From positions 186,001 through 250,000 of the forward strand of contig NZ_BAAAIX010000009.1 of NCBI RefSeq assembly GCF_039526385.1: a DNA stretch of 64,000 bases. Direction: 5' to 3'. The number at the start of each line of letters is the position of its first letter. Positions within the stretch are counted from its first letter, which is position 1. The position numbers and the translations under genes were made by a program. Below, piece by piece: positions 31,737 through 40,153 of this stretch. The stretch comes from Luteococcus peritonei. GTDB taxonomy: Bacteria; Actinomycetota; Actinomycetes; Propionibacteriales; Propionibacteriaceae. The notes under the pieces are model-generated. The model made no database searches. It worked only from the letters and a program-made list of their open reading frames with translations, and had not been told where the DNA came from.

Positions 31737-33101
31737 ATGAGTTCCCTGCGCTACCCGGTGCCGCCCCGGCCGCCCCGGTACGTGCACCCGCCCAACAAGG
31801 TGCGGGCCCGCGGGGGATTCCCGCTCTTCCAGCTGGTGGCCGCCGTCTTCGTGCTGCTGGCCCTGGGCCTGGCCTTCTGGCTGGCCGCGATCCTGCTGGC
31901 CTATGCCCTGCGCGGCAACGTCGCCGGCATCGGCTACCTGCTGCTCTTCTGGGCGGTGACCGCCTACCTGGCGCTGCCCCGGGTGCACCAGATCTTCACG
32001 CTGCTCTACCTGCCCGACTACTTCATCGGCCGCACCCGCACCGACGACGGCCTGCTGGGCGATGCCATCAACCTGGGCCTGGACGGTTCCGAGCGTGATG
32101 TCCACGTCGTGATGACCGAGGCCGGCTGGGTACGGGCCGACGAGCTGGACCTGCACTCGGCCTGGCAGATGGTGGTCTCGGCGGTGCTGCGACGCTCCTA
32201 CCCGTCGGCGCCGGTCTCCGGGCTGCACCTGTTCGGTCGTCGCCACGACTTCGCCTACCAGCAGGAGGTGGACGGCAATCCCTCGCAGCGCCACCACGTG
32301 CGCTTCTGGCGGGTGCCCCAGGACTGGCTGCTGCCGGGCGGCTACGAGACGCAGTGGCTGGCGGCCGGCTCCTACGACCGCTCCGTGGGCTTCTCCATCT
32401 TCACCGGCCAGATCACCCACAAGATCGACGCCAACATCGACATCGAGCGCGACTACATCGTCGACACGGTGCGCTACGTGGACCCGGGCAGCCAGGTGCA
32501 CGTGATCAAGGACTTCTCCACCTCCTACCACTCCCGCAACGGCGGCGGTGACCGGATCATCACCGACGGCGACCTGCCGATCCTCGACGTGACCGGCGCC
32601 GCGGAGCGCCTGGGACAGGGCGTCTCGACGGGCTCGACGGCCGCCCGCAAGCAGTTCACGCAGCACGCCGTGCCGCCGCCGTCGCTGCTGATCGGCGGCG
32701 CCCTGGTGGCGGCACGCGCGGTGCTGACCCTGACGGCCTGGATCTACGAGCGGATGGGTGGGCACGAGCCCACCGTCCTGGGCACGAACCTGAACCAGCT
32801 GGGTGTCACCGGCCTGCAGGACCTGGCCGCCATCCTGCTCTGGTGGTTCATCGTGGCCCGCAAGCGCGTCGCCTGGGTGGCGCTGATGGCCCTGGCCGTG
32901 GTCGACGCCTTCGGCCAGCTGATGGCTGCCGGCCGGCCGGAGAATGCCGGTTTCAGCTCCATGTTGGCGGCCGGGATCGCCGTGCTCACGGTGCTGACGG
33001 TCACGGCCAGCTCGGTGCGCGACTGGGTCTCGCGCGGCCGCGTCGACCCGCAGGTGCAGATCCCGGACGCCACCTGGCGCCCACACCTGCCCGGGCACTG
33101 A
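31737..33101 (+). CDS. LssY C-terminal domain membrane protein
   Basis: The 454-residue protein has two N-terminal membrane helices (LFQLVAAVFVLLALGLAFWL, GIGYLLLFWAVTAYLALP), a large soluble LssY_C domain (DDGLLGDAINLGLDGSERDV, SYPSAPVSGLHLFGRRHDFA, HHVRFWRVPQDW, FSIFTGQITHKIDANIDIER) and four C-terminal helices. LssY_C occurs in proteins linked to membrane phosphatases, and its function is not well defined. The annotated ATG has GGAGG only one base upstream, so the start may be slightly different. Confidence 0.82.
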   Translation: MSSLRYPVPPRPPRYVHPPNKVRARGGFPLFQLVAAVFVLLALGLAFWLAAILLAYALRGNVAGIGYLLLFWAVTAYLALPRVHQIFTLLYLPDYFIGRTRTDDGLLGDAINLGLDGSERDVHVVMTEAGWVRADELDLHSAWQMVVSAVLRRSYPSAPVSGLHLFGRRHDFAYQQEVDGNPSQRHHVRFWRVPQDWLLPGGYETQWLAAGSYDRSVGFSIFTGQITHKIDANIDIERDYIVDTVRYVDPGSQVHVIKDFSTSYHSRNGGGDRIITDGDLPILDVTGAAERLGQGVSTGSTAARKQFTQHAVPPPSLLIGGALVAARAVLTLTAWIYERMGGHEPTVLGTNLNQLGVTGLQDLAAILLWWFIVARKRVAWVALMALAVVDAFGQLMAAGRPENAGFSSMLAAGIAVLTVLTVTASSVRDWVSRGRVDPQVQIPDATWRPHLPGH

Positions 33102-33190
33102 GCGTCGACGTCGCTGCTGTCCACTGACCAGGGAGGGGTTGGTCCCGGGGGGTGGGCAGCCCGTCCTCGCGACGTGAGAGGCTGGCCGGC

Positions 33191-33511
33191 ATGGCATGGC
33201 TGATCCTGATCCTGTCCGGCACCTTCGAGGCCGTCTGGGCCACCGCCCTCGATCGCATCGAAGGGCTCAGCCGACCACTGCCCATCGTGGTCTTCCTGGC
33301 AGCGATGACCGTCTCCATGGTGGGCCTGGCCCACGGCATGCGCCAGATCCCGGTGGGAACCGCCTACGCCGTCTGGGTGGGCGTCGGCGCGGTCACCACG
33401 CTGGGCTGGTCGATGGCCACCGGCAACGAGTCGGTGAGCGTGGTGAAGATCCTGCTGGTGCTGGGGATCGTGGGCTGCGTCGCCGGGCTGAAGCTGGTGG
33501 GCGAGCACTGA
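33191..33511 (+). CDS. Small multidrug resistance transporter, SugE/Gdx type
   Basis: This 106-residue four-helix membrane protein has the conserved Glu of the SMR family in the first helix (ILILSGTFEAVWATAL, Glu about 12) and the GTAYAVWVGVGAVTTLGW block. The first-helix sequence and the VGTAYAVW motif place it nearer to SugE/Gdx guanidinium exporters than to the EmrE type. SMR proteins work as antiparallel dual-topology dimers, and a single gene here fits a homodimer. No guanidine riboswitch was recognised upstream. The substrate is inferred. Confidence 0.88.
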   Translation: MAWLILILSGTFEAVWATALDRIEGLSRPLPIVVFLAAMTVSMVGLAHGMRQIPVGTAYAVWVGVGAVTTLGWSMATGNESVSVVKILLVLGIVGCVAGLKLVGEH

Positions 33512-33614
33512 CGATGCGGCGCTGATCGGCTCCGGCGCGTAGTCTGGTGCCACAGGGGAACCGAGGACGCGTGTGAGGCCGGGGCGCGTCCCCCGACGTG
33601 AACCCTGGAGACGC

Positions 33615-34826
33615 ATGACCACCACCCCCACGCCCCGCGCGGGCGCCGAGCACAGCCTGCTCAGCGCCGGCGGCCTGGCCTTCCTCGTCGCCGCCGCGCT
33701 CGGTCGGCTCCCCAGCTCCATGGTGCAGCTGGGCTACCTCATGGTGCTCAGTCAGGACGGCCGTGGCCTGGCGATCGGCGGGCTGGCCGTGGCCGCCGTC
33801 GGGCTCGGCACCGCCGCGGGCGCGCCCCTGGTGGGGCGGCTGGTGGACCGGCTGGGCCCGATCCCCGCCGTCGCCGGCGCCACCCTGGTCTCGCTGGCCG
33901 CCCAGACCGTCTTCCTCCTGCTGCTGATGGCCCATGCCCCCTCGCACTGGCTGCTGGCCGCCGGCTTCGTGGTGGGTGCTGCGAACCCGCAGATCGGGCC
34001 GGTGGCGCGCAGCCACTGGTCCCACCTGGCCGCCCGGCTGCGGGCCCCGCACCTGGTCAGCCGCGCCCTGGGCTACGAGGGTGCGGTGGACGAGGCCGGC
34101 TTCGTGGTGGGCCCGGTGCTCGCCGGGGCCCTGGTCTCGATGCTCGGGCCGGTGCCCTCCGCGATCGCCATCCTGGCGCTGACCGCCGGCCTGCAGGGGC
34201 TGTTCGTGCTCTACCTGCTGCGCCATCGCGACGACTGGCGCCGCCAGCCCAGCACCGAGCAGGAGCGTGCGCACTCCTCGCTGGGCTACGGGGTGCTGCT
34301 GCCGATGCTGGGCTGTCTGGGCGTGGGCATCCTCTTCGGCGCCACCCAGACCGGTCTGACGGCCCTGTTCAACCTGCGCGGTACGCCGGGCGTGACGGGC
34401 CTGGTCTACGGCTGCGTCGGCGTCGGCTCGGGTCTGGCCAGCCTGTTGGCCGGGCGCCTGGGCGAGCGGGTCGCTGTCCCGCTACGGGTCTTCTCCGGCG
34501 CGCTGCTGATGGCGCTCGGGGCGCTGGCGCTGGGCATGCTCCCCGGAGCCGCGCCGGCCAGTGTCGTGGCCGTGGTGATGGGCTCGGGCGCCGGCATCAC
34601 GCTGGTGAGCTGCTTCGCCTGGATGGAGCGGATCGCCCCGCGCGACCGGATGGCCACCATGATGACGGTGCTGGCCACCTGCTTGACGCTCGGCGTCAGC
34701 GGCGGCGCCGCGGTGGCCGGCCGTCTGGCCGCCGACCCCTCACACAGCTTCTGGCCCGTCCACGGCTCGGCGATGCTCGCCCTGCTGGCCGCCGTCGGGA
34801 TGTGGCTCTCGAGCCGCCGCAACTGA
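33615..34826 (+). CDS. MFS transporter
   Basis: The 403-residue protein has twelve hydrophobic segments in two halves. The inter-helix motif GRLVDRLGP follows the second helix, with VVGAANPQIGPVARSHW unlike drug-efflux antiporters, and the second half contains GLVYGCVGVGSGLASLLAGRLGERV with its parallel loop. It belongs to the MFS family with no assigned substrate. The start ATG 33615 follows CTGGAGACGC. It ends 60 bases from repeat copy H. Confidence 0.87.
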   Translation: MTTTPTPRAGAEHSLLSAGGLAFLVAAALGRLPSSMVQLGYLMVLSQDGRGLAIGGLAVAAVGLGTAAGAPLVGRLVDRLGPIPAVAGATLVSLAAQTVFLLLLMAHAPSHWLLAAGFVVGAANPQIGPVARSHWSHLAARLRAPHLVSRALGYEGAVDEAGFVVGPVLAGALVSMLGPVPSAIAILALTAGLQGLFVLYLLRHRDDWRRQPSTEQERAHSSLGYGVLLPMLGCLGVGILFGATQTGLTALFNLRGTPGVTGLVYGCVGVGSGLASLLAGRLGERVAVPLRVFSGALLMALGALALGMLPGAAPASVVAVVMGSGAGITLVSCFAWMERIAPRDRMATMMTVLATCLTLGVSGGAAVAGRLAADPSHSFWPVHGSAMLALLAAVGMWLSSRRN

Positions 34827-34886
34827 CCCCTGGGAAGCCGGCTGCTCTGCCGCACGATGCGCCGCGGTCCCCGGCGCCGGCGCCAC

Positions 34887-34976
34887 CCCCGGAAAACGAC
34901 CGCTCGATGGCGGGGCCCGAAAGGCCGCTCGCCGCCTGCCCGGCAGGGGCAGACGGCGAGCGGTCGATTTCCGGGG
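34887..34976. repeat. Inverted-repeat element, copy H (90 bp)
   Basis: The left arm is CCCCGGAAAACGACCGCTCG and the right arm is GAGCGGTCGATTTCCGGGG. It is the only copy found between convergent genes (MFS, plus; small ORF, minus). Confidence 0.93.
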
Positions 34977-35021
34977 TCCGGGGCGGCAGGGGTGGTGTCC
35001 ACCCCGGACCGGCTGGTGGGC

Positions 35022-35201
35022 TCAGGCCTCGCTGGTGCGCGCGGCCAGCCAGGGGCGATCGGCGCGGACGATGCCGCGAGTCAGCCCCGCGACGTTCTCA
35101 CGGTCGAGGAAGAGCTTGCCGCGGGCGGTGCCGACGTAGTCGTGCTCGTCGACGGCGACCTGCTCGCGGGTGACGAAGTTGTAGCGGTCGTTCGTGGTCA
35201 T
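35022..35201 (-). CDS. Small protein of unknown function (59 residues)
   Basis: An ATG at 35201 follows GGAAGGAGTTTCCGC, a strong ribosome-binding site, and opens a 59-codon frame. The protein is soluble and has charged and aromatic parts (RYNFVTREQVAVDEHDYVGT, KLFLDRENVAGL, RADRPWLAAR). No membrane segment, signal or Cys is present. I recognise no family. The palindrome at 35309-35325 lies about 100 bases upstream and may control it. Confidence 0.6.
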   Translation of the reverse strand: MTTNDRYNFVTREQVAVDEHDYVGTARGKLFLDRENVAGLTRGIVRADRPWLAARTSEA

Positions 35202-35308
35202 GCGGAAACTCCTTCCGGCACGGCGAACCGTGCCCGGGGTGACGTCATCGTGGATTGCCGTGGGCGGGCAGCTGCCGGGATTTCCTCCCGGGCCCGCACT
35301 CCGCGGCC

Positions 35309-35325
35309 ATGTGGTCTAACCACAT
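35309..35325. promoter_or_regulatory. Palindromic operator candidate ATGTGGT-N3-ACCACAT
   Basis: ATGTGGTCTAACCACAT is a perfect 7-bp dyad with a 3-bp centre. The core TGGTCTAACCA has the TNGTNNNACNA form bound by FadR-type GntR regulators. It lies between the minus-strand small gene (start 35201) and the plus-strand DUF1905 gene (start 35406). No GntR gene is present in this window. Confidence 0.55.
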
Positions 35326-35405
35326 CTGCGGCCATCATATTCCCCATGCCCCGGAGAAGATCCTGAGAACGCCGGCGCCGCCGCAGCCGGCCGTAGGCTC
35401 CTGGC

Positions 35406-35693
35406 ATGGAACTGGACTTCAGCGGACCGGTCTGGGAGTGGCGCGGTCCGGCACCCTTCCACTTCGTGACCGTGCCCGCCGAGCAGGCCGAGCAGGTGGC
35501 CGAGGTGGCCGGCGCGGTCAGCTACGGCTGGGGCATGGTCCCCGGGCGGCTGCGGATCGGCGGCACCGACTTCGCCACCTCGCTGTGGCCCAAGGACGGC
35601 GGCTATGTCGTGCCGCTCAAGGATGCGGTGCGCCGGGCCGAGGGGATCGAGCTGGGCGACATGGTGCACATCCGGCTGGTCCTGGACCTCTGA
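35406..35693 (+). CDS. DUF1905 family protein
   Basis: The 95-residue product matches DUF1905: LDFSGPVWEWRGPAPFHFVTV at the N-terminus, AVSYGWGMVPGRLRIGGTDF in the middle and VVPLKDAVRRAEGIELGDMV with a final beta strand. The family is small, beta-rich and of unknown function. The ATG at 35406 was taken from the domain border, and a weak purine stretch precedes it. It is followed at once by a GNAT acetyltransferase gene on the same strand. Confidence 0.85.
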   Translation: MELDFSGPVWEWRGPAPFHFVTVPAEQAEQVAEVAGAVSYGWGMVPGRLRIGGTDFATSLWPKDGGYVVPLKDAVRRAEGIELGDMVHIRLVLDL

Positions 35694-35735
35694 AATTCGC
35701 TCGACCGTCCCGGGCGGCCGCCCTAGCGTGGGGCC

Positions 35736-36278
35736 ATGATCACGCTCCGCCGTCTCGACCCCACGGGGGCAGACCGGGAGGCCCTGGTGGACTTTCTGTG
35801 CAGCAATGACTTTCCCTTCCATGTCGGCACCCGGCTGGACCGCGCGGAGGCCGCGCGTCGCGTGGACTCCGGCGCCTGGGGCGACGAGGAGAACACCAGC
35901 TTCTGGCTGGACCACGACGAGCTGGGCACGGTCGGGGTGATCCGGCTGGAGGACCTCGCGGACCCCACTCCGATGTTCGACCTGCGGCTGGCCAACCGCT
36001 TCCGCGGCCGGGGCCTCGGTGCCCAGGCGCTGCGTGCCGCCACGGACCATGTCTTCACCACCATGGAGGCCGACCGCTTCGAGGGCTGCACCCGGGTGGA
36101 CAACATCGGGATGCGTCGCACCTTCGCCGCCTGCGGCTGGGTCAAGGAGGCGCACTTCCGACGCGGCTGGCCGGTGACCGGCGCGGAGAGCGTCGACGCG
36201 GTCAACTACTCAATCCTGCGCTCCGACTGGAGCTCCGGATGCACCACCCCGGTGGCCTTCGACGACCTGGGCTACTGA
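35736..36278 (+). CDS. GNAT family N-acetyltransferase
   Basis: The 180-residue protein has the GNAT fold. The acetyl-CoA site is at FDLRLANRFRGRGLGAQAL (residues about 85-103, Q/RxxGxG/A type), followed by the long helix LRAATDHVFTTMEADRFEG and the NIGMRRTFAACGWVKEAHFR block. Similar proteins (RimJ/RimL-like) acetylate amino groups of proteins or small molecules. The target is not known. The stop is three bases from the convergent DUF2461 stop. Confidence 0.87.
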   Translation: MITLRRLDPTGADREALVDFLCSNDFPFHVGTRLDRAEAARRVDSGAWGDEENTSFWLDHDELGTVGVIRLEDLADPTPMFDLRLANRFRGRGLGAQALRAATDHVFTTMEADRFEGCTRVDNIGMRRTFAACGWVKEAHFRRGWPVTGAESVDAVNYSILRSDWSSGCTTPVAFDDLGY

Positions 36279-36281
36279 CCC

Positions 36282-36938
36282 TCAGCGACGACCACGCGGA
36301 GCCTCGGAGTTGCCGACGTAGGTCTCCAGCCAGTCCACCAGGTCGCGCAGCTCGTCCCAGCCGTCGTTGACGTATTCGGCGGCCTCCGGGGTGCTCGTCC
36401 AGCCCGGCTCACCCAGCCGGAGATTCAGCGACAAGGCCTTGCGGCGCAACAGGTCCATCCGTGGCGCGTCCGGGTCGACGCCGCGGGGCCGGGTCTTGAG
36501 CTGCTCGCCCTCCACCACGTACCCGGCCTCCACCAGCTCGCGCAGGATCGCCTCCAGCTGCACCCCGGTGGCGTCATTGGCCACCGCGGAGCGGAAGCGG
36601 GAGAGCTGGTCGCCGGCCATCCACCACTGGCCGCCGGCCAGCAGGAAGCCGCCGGAGTCCACCTGCAGGTACCAGCCGTTGTGGGCCGAGCGCTGCACGT
36701 AGAGGCCCTGGTGGGTCTTGTAGGGCGTCTTGTCGAGGCTGAAGCGCACGTCGCGGTAGGGGCGGAAGACCTTGGGCTCGCCGAAGGCGGGCGCGACCTC
36801 CTCACCGAGTTCCACGAAGGGCCGCCGCACCGAGGACTCGTAGCGCTGCTTGTTCGCCAGCCACCATTCCCGTGAGTTGTTGGCTTCGAGCTCTGCGTAG
36901 AAGGCGACGGCGTCGCGCGGGATCCCGGTGAAGGCCAT
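36282..36938 (-). CDS. DUF2461 family protein
   Basis: This 218-residue product matches DUF2461 over its length: AFYAELEANNSREWWLANKQ near the N-terminus, KVFRPYRDVRFSLDKTPYKTH split in the middle block, SGGFLLAGGQWW and LEAILRELVEAGYVV later. Proteins of this family are widespread, soluble, and of unknown biochemical role. The ATG 36938 is 35 bases from repeat copy I. No operon partner is evident. Confidence 0.88.
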   Translation of the reverse strand: MAFTGIPRDAVAFYAELEANNSREWWLANKQRYESSVRRPFVELGEEVAPAFGEPKVFRPYRDVRFSLDKTPYKTHQGLYVQRSAHNGWYLQVDSGGFLLAGGQWWMAGDQLSRFRSAVANDATGVQLEAILRELVEAGYVVEGEQLKTRPRGVDPDAPRMDLLRRKALSLNLRLGEPGWTSTPEAAEYVNDGWDELRDLVDWLETYVGNSEAPRGRR

Positions 36939-36972
36939 GGGCCCAGCCTAGGTGGAGCCGTCGCGCCCGCTT

Positions 36973-37062
36973 CCCCGGAAATGTGCCCCTCGAGGTCAGG
37001 TTCCCGCGTCATCCCCGCAGGCGGGGCCGCGGCGTCGGGAATCGAGCGGTCGATTTCCGGGG
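36973..37062. repeat. Inverted-repeat element, copy I (90 bp)
   Basis: The left arm is the variant CCCCGGAAATGTGCCCCTCG. The right arm is the common GAGCGGTCGATTTCCGGGG. Copy K has the same two subtypes in mirror order. It lies between divergent genes (DUF2461 and DUF1345). Confidence 0.9.
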
Positions 37063-37092
37063 ACGGCCCGCAGCTGTGCCAAGGTGTGGCGC

Positions 37093-37797
37093 GTGACTAC
37101 CGGTTCTCGTCTCCTGCGACACCTCGCCCACGACTCCTGGCGTGGCGCCTGGGCCTCTGCTGCGGGGCTGCTGGCGGGCCTGGTGCTCTCCCTGGTGCTC
37201 TTCCGCACGCTGCCCGGGCTGAGCCGGCTGCAGCTCCGGGGGCTGGTGCCCTGCCTGCTGGGCAGCGGCTTCTTCGCGGCCTACACCGCGATGACGTGGA
37301 AGGTCTTCGCGCCACTGGACTCCGGGCGCTTCGCCGAGGTGGTCACCGAGTCGGGCCGCCGCCGCAATCCGCGCATGGACACGTGGCTGGGCCTCGACGC
37401 GATGAGCTGGGTCACCTCGGCTGCCCTGATGGCGCTGGTCTGCGTGATCGGCGTGCTGCTGGAGCCGGAGCTGAGCCGCTCCGTGCCCCTGCTGCTGCTG
37501 GCCGTCTGCCTGGTGGTGCTGGCCTGGTTCTCCATGCTGGTGGGCACCGCGGTGCTGCTGGCCAGACTCGACGTCGACCATGCCGCCCTCGGTTTCCCCG
37601 GTGAGGCGCGTGGGCGGGTCTTCCAGGACTACGTCTACGTGGCGGCCCAGCTGCTGGCCACCTTCGCCACCTCCGTTGTCGAGGTGCTGACCACGCCCGC
37701 CCGTCGCGCCGTCACGGTGGTCACGGTGGCGGCGCTGGTCTACAACACCGTCGTGGTGGCGCTGCTGGTCTCCGGGGTGCTGGGGCTGGCCGGCTGA
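37093..37797 (+). CDS. DUF1345 membrane protein
   Basis: The 234-residue protein has about five hydrophobic segments and fits DUF1345: WASAAGLLAGLVLSLVLF, LDAMSWVTSAALMALVCVIG, VPLLLLAVCLVVLAWFSML, then RVFQDYVYVAAQLLATFATS with VVEVLTTPARRAVTV and a final helix. The family is often near stress or phosphate genes. Function unknown. The start GTG 37093 was chosen because AAGG lies six bases upstream. GTG 37084 is also in frame. Confidence 0.78.
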   Translation: MTTGSRLLRHLAHDSWRGAWASAAGLLAGLVLSLVLFRTLPGLSRLQLRGLVPCLLGSGFFAAYTAMTWKVFAPLDSGRFAEVVTESGRRRNPRMDTWLGLDAMSWVTSAALMALVCVIGVLLEPELSRSVPLLLLAVCLVVLAWFSMLVGTAVLLARLDVDHAALGFPGEARGRVFQDYVYVAAQLLATFATSVVEVLTTPARRAVTVVTVAALVYNTVVVALLVSGVLGLAG

Positions 37798-37834
37798 GAG
37801 CCTCCCGGCCAGCACCGGGTGGTCCGGGCATGGA

Positions 37835-37869
37835 ACAGGGGGCAGGACCGGTGCGGTCCTGCCCCCTGT
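37835..37869. terminator. Bidirectional terminator hairpin
   Basis: ACAGGGGGCAGGACCG (37835-37850) and CGGTCCTGCCCCCTGT (37854-37869) form a perfect 16-bp stem with a 3-base loop. It lies between the convergent DUF1345 gene and the catalase gene and probably ends both transcripts. Confidence 0.85.
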
Positions 37870-37876
37870 CGGTCGG

Positions 37877-40090
37877 CTACTTCTTGGGCTTCTTGCCCGC
37901 GCCGGGCTGCGGCTTGGGATCAGCAGCATCGGCCGGGACGTCGGCGGTGGCCGGGTTGGCCGCCACGTCGCGCTCCCAGTGACGCAGCCGACCGAAGGCT
38001 TCCGCGGCCGCCGTGGCGTCGGCCAGCGGCACCCATCCCGCGTCGGGCGTGACGCCGACGGCATCGGCCAGCAGCTGGCCGGCCTCGGTGAGACCGATGA
38101 TCTTGAAGTTGGCGTGGGCCTCGGTGACGAAGTCGCGCGCCTCCGGAACCTGGGCCAGTTCGGTGGCACCGTCCTCGGTCACCAGCAGGGCGACCGCGTC
38201 GTAGAGGGCGGCCTTGACGCCCTTCACGAACTGCCCGCCGGGCTGCTTGCTGCCGTCGGAGAGAGTGACACCGCCGATCTTCGGGGTGATCACCTCCACC
38301 TGGCCGCCCACACCGGTCACCGCATCCACCAGTGCGGCCAGCTGCGCGGCATCGGCCCCGTCGCTGACCAGCAGGCCGAGCTTGCGGCCCTTGAAGGAGG
38401 CCGGGCCGTTCTTCAGGATGCTCAGCGCATCGGAGGGGTCCAGGTCCTTGCGCGGCTCCACCTGGGTGGCGGCCTTCTCCGGCAGCTCCATGCCCAGGCC
38501 GGTGGCCACGCGCTGGGCCAGGTCCTCGTCCACATTGCGCAGGTTGCCGAGCATGCGGGTGCGGATCTGCGGCACCTCGCACTTGGACAGCTCGAAGGTG
38601 AAGGCGTCGACGATGTGCTGCTGCTCCACCGGGGTCTGCGAGATCCAGAACTGGTAGGGCTGCGAGTAGTGGTCGGCGAAGCTCTCCGCGCGGGCGCGGT
38701 GGTTGGTGCCGCTCACCTGCTCGGGCAGCGGCTGGTAGCCGAGCGAGGGATTCTCGCGCGGGCCCTTGTCCTCGCCGCTCCACGAGTTGGGCTCGTAGCT
38801 GGCGCGGCCGGTGTGCACCGTGGTCTGCATGTGGCCGTCGCGGTGCTGGTTCATGATGGGCGCGCGGGCCGCGTTCACCGGGATCTGGGTGAAGTTGGTG
38901 GAGCCCAGGCGCTTCAGCTGGGTGTCCAGGTAGCTGAAGTTGCGGCCCTGCAGCAGCGGGTCGTTGGAGAAGTCGATGCCCTGCACGACGTTCTGCGTCA
39001 TGAAGGCCACCTGCTCGGTCTCGTCGAAGTGGTTGTCGACGGCCCGGTTCAGGGTCATGCGGCCGATCGGGCGGACCGGCACGAGCTCCTCGGGGATGAT
39101 CTTCGTGGCATCCAGCACGTCGAAGTCGAAGGAGTCCGCGAACTCGTCGTCGAAGACCTGCACGCCCAGCTCCCACTGCGGGAAGTCACCGGCCTGGATG
39201 GCGTCCCACAGGTCGCGACGGTGGAAGTCGGGGTCGGCGCCGTTGATGCTGACCGCCTCCGGCCAGGTCACCGACTGCAGGCCCTGCAGCGGCTTCCAGT
39301 GGAACTTCACGAAGTGGGCGCGGCCCTCGGCGTTGACGAAGCGGTAGGAGTGGACGCCGAAGCCCTCCATGGTGCGGAAGGAGCGCGGGATGGCGCGGTC
39401 GCTCATGGCCCAGATCAGGGTGTGGGTGGTCTCCGGGGAGAGGGAGACGAAGTCCCAGAAGTTGTCGTGGGCGCTCTGCGCCTGCGGGAAGCCGCGGTCG
39501 GGCGCCTCCTTGACGGCGTGGATCAGGTCGGGGAACTTGATGGCGTCCTGGACGAAGAAGACCGGGATGTTGTTGCCCACCAGGTCCCAGTTGCCCTCCT
39601 GGGTGTAGAACTTCACGGCGAAGCCGCGCACGTCGCGGGCCAGGTCGAAGGAGCCCTTGTTGCCGGCGACGGTGGAGAAGCGCACGAAGACCTCGGTCTT
39701 CTCCCCGGCGCGCGCGAAGATGTCCGCGGCGGTGATGTCGGACAGCGACTCGTAGGTCTCGAAGATGCCGTGCGCACCGGTGCCGCGTGCGTGCACCACA
39801 CGCTCCGGGATGCGCTCGTGGTCGAAGTGGAAGAGCTTGTCGCGGAAGACCTGGTCCTGCAGCAGCGCGGGGCCGCGCAGGCCGGCGGTGATGGTGTTCT
39901 GGTTGTTGGCGACCGGGTGCCCCTGCTCGTCGGTCAGCGTCTGCGAGCGCTCGTCGGTCTGCTGATGGCGGTCGCCGCCGGGGCCGAAGGGGTCATCAGG
40001 GCGCACCTGGTTGTCCGGGGCGGGCTGTGCCGGGTACTTGGGCGCCGGCGCGAACTTCTCGGGCTTCTTGGAGCTGTCTGCCGTAGTCAT
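37877..40090 (-). CDS. katE: Large-subunit monofunctional catalase (HPII/KatE type)
   Basis: The 737-residue protein is a clade-2 catalase that splits hydrogen peroxide in the cytoplasm. The catalytic His is at residue 100 (ERVVHARGTGAHG), the catalytic Asn is in VGNNIPVFFVQD, and the proximal haem Tyr is in FSYLDTQLKRLG. After the core comes the C-terminal flavodoxin/DJ-1-like domain (about residues 560-715: GRKLGLLVSDGADAAQLAAL, VGGQVEVITPKIGG, AHANFKIIGLTEAGQLL), typical of large catalases. A Lys/Pro tail closes it. The length fits the family. Confidence 0.96.
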   Translation of the reverse strand: MTTADSSKKPEKFAPAPKYPAQPAPDNQVRPDDPFGPGGDRHQQTDERSQTLTDEQGHPVANNQNTITAGLRGPALLQDQVFRDKLFHFDHERIPERVVHARGTGAHGIFETYESLSDITAADIFARAGEKTEVFVRFSTVAGNKGSFDLARDVRGFAVKFYTQEGNWDLVGNNIPVFFVQDAIKFPDLIHAVKEAPDRGFPQAQSAHDNFWDFVSLSPETTHTLIWAMSDRAIPRSFRTMEGFGVHSYRFVNAEGRAHFVKFHWKPLQGLQSVTWPEAVSINGADPDFHRRDLWDAIQAGDFPQWELGVQVFDDEFADSFDFDVLDATKIIPEELVPVRPIGRMTLNRAVDNHFDETEQVAFMTQNVVQGIDFSNDPLLQGRNFSYLDTQLKRLGSTNFTQIPVNAARAPIMNQHRDGHMQTTVHTGRASYEPNSWSGEDKGPRENPSLGYQPLPEQVSGTNHRARAESFADHYSQPYQFWISQTPVEQQHIVDAFTFELSKCEVPQIRTRMLGNLRNVDEDLAQRVATGLGMELPEKAATQVEPRKDLDPSDALSILKNGPASFKGRKLGLLVSDGADAAQLAALVDAVTGVGGQVEVITPKIGGVTLSDGSKQPGGQFVKGVKAALYDAVALLVTEDGATELAQVPEARDFVTEAHANFKIIGLTEAGQLLADAVGVTPDAGWVPLADATAAAEAFGRLRHWERDVAANPATADVPADAADPKPQPGAGKKPKK

Positions 40091-40153
40091 GTGCCCAAAA
40101 TAGGGTCAGGTGGAGGGCGGGGAAAACGCCCTTGGGGGTGATCTGGCCGCTGG

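Noticed and set aside
33102..33190. Guanidine riboswitch before the SMR gene
   Set aside because: GC-rich stems exist, but the conserved loop sequences of the ykkC class were not found in the 90 available bases.
38000..40141. A 720-codon plus-strand frame opposite the catalase gene
   Set aside because: The catalase on the minus strand has all catalytic residues. The opposite frame is a Val/Gly/His-rich shadow.
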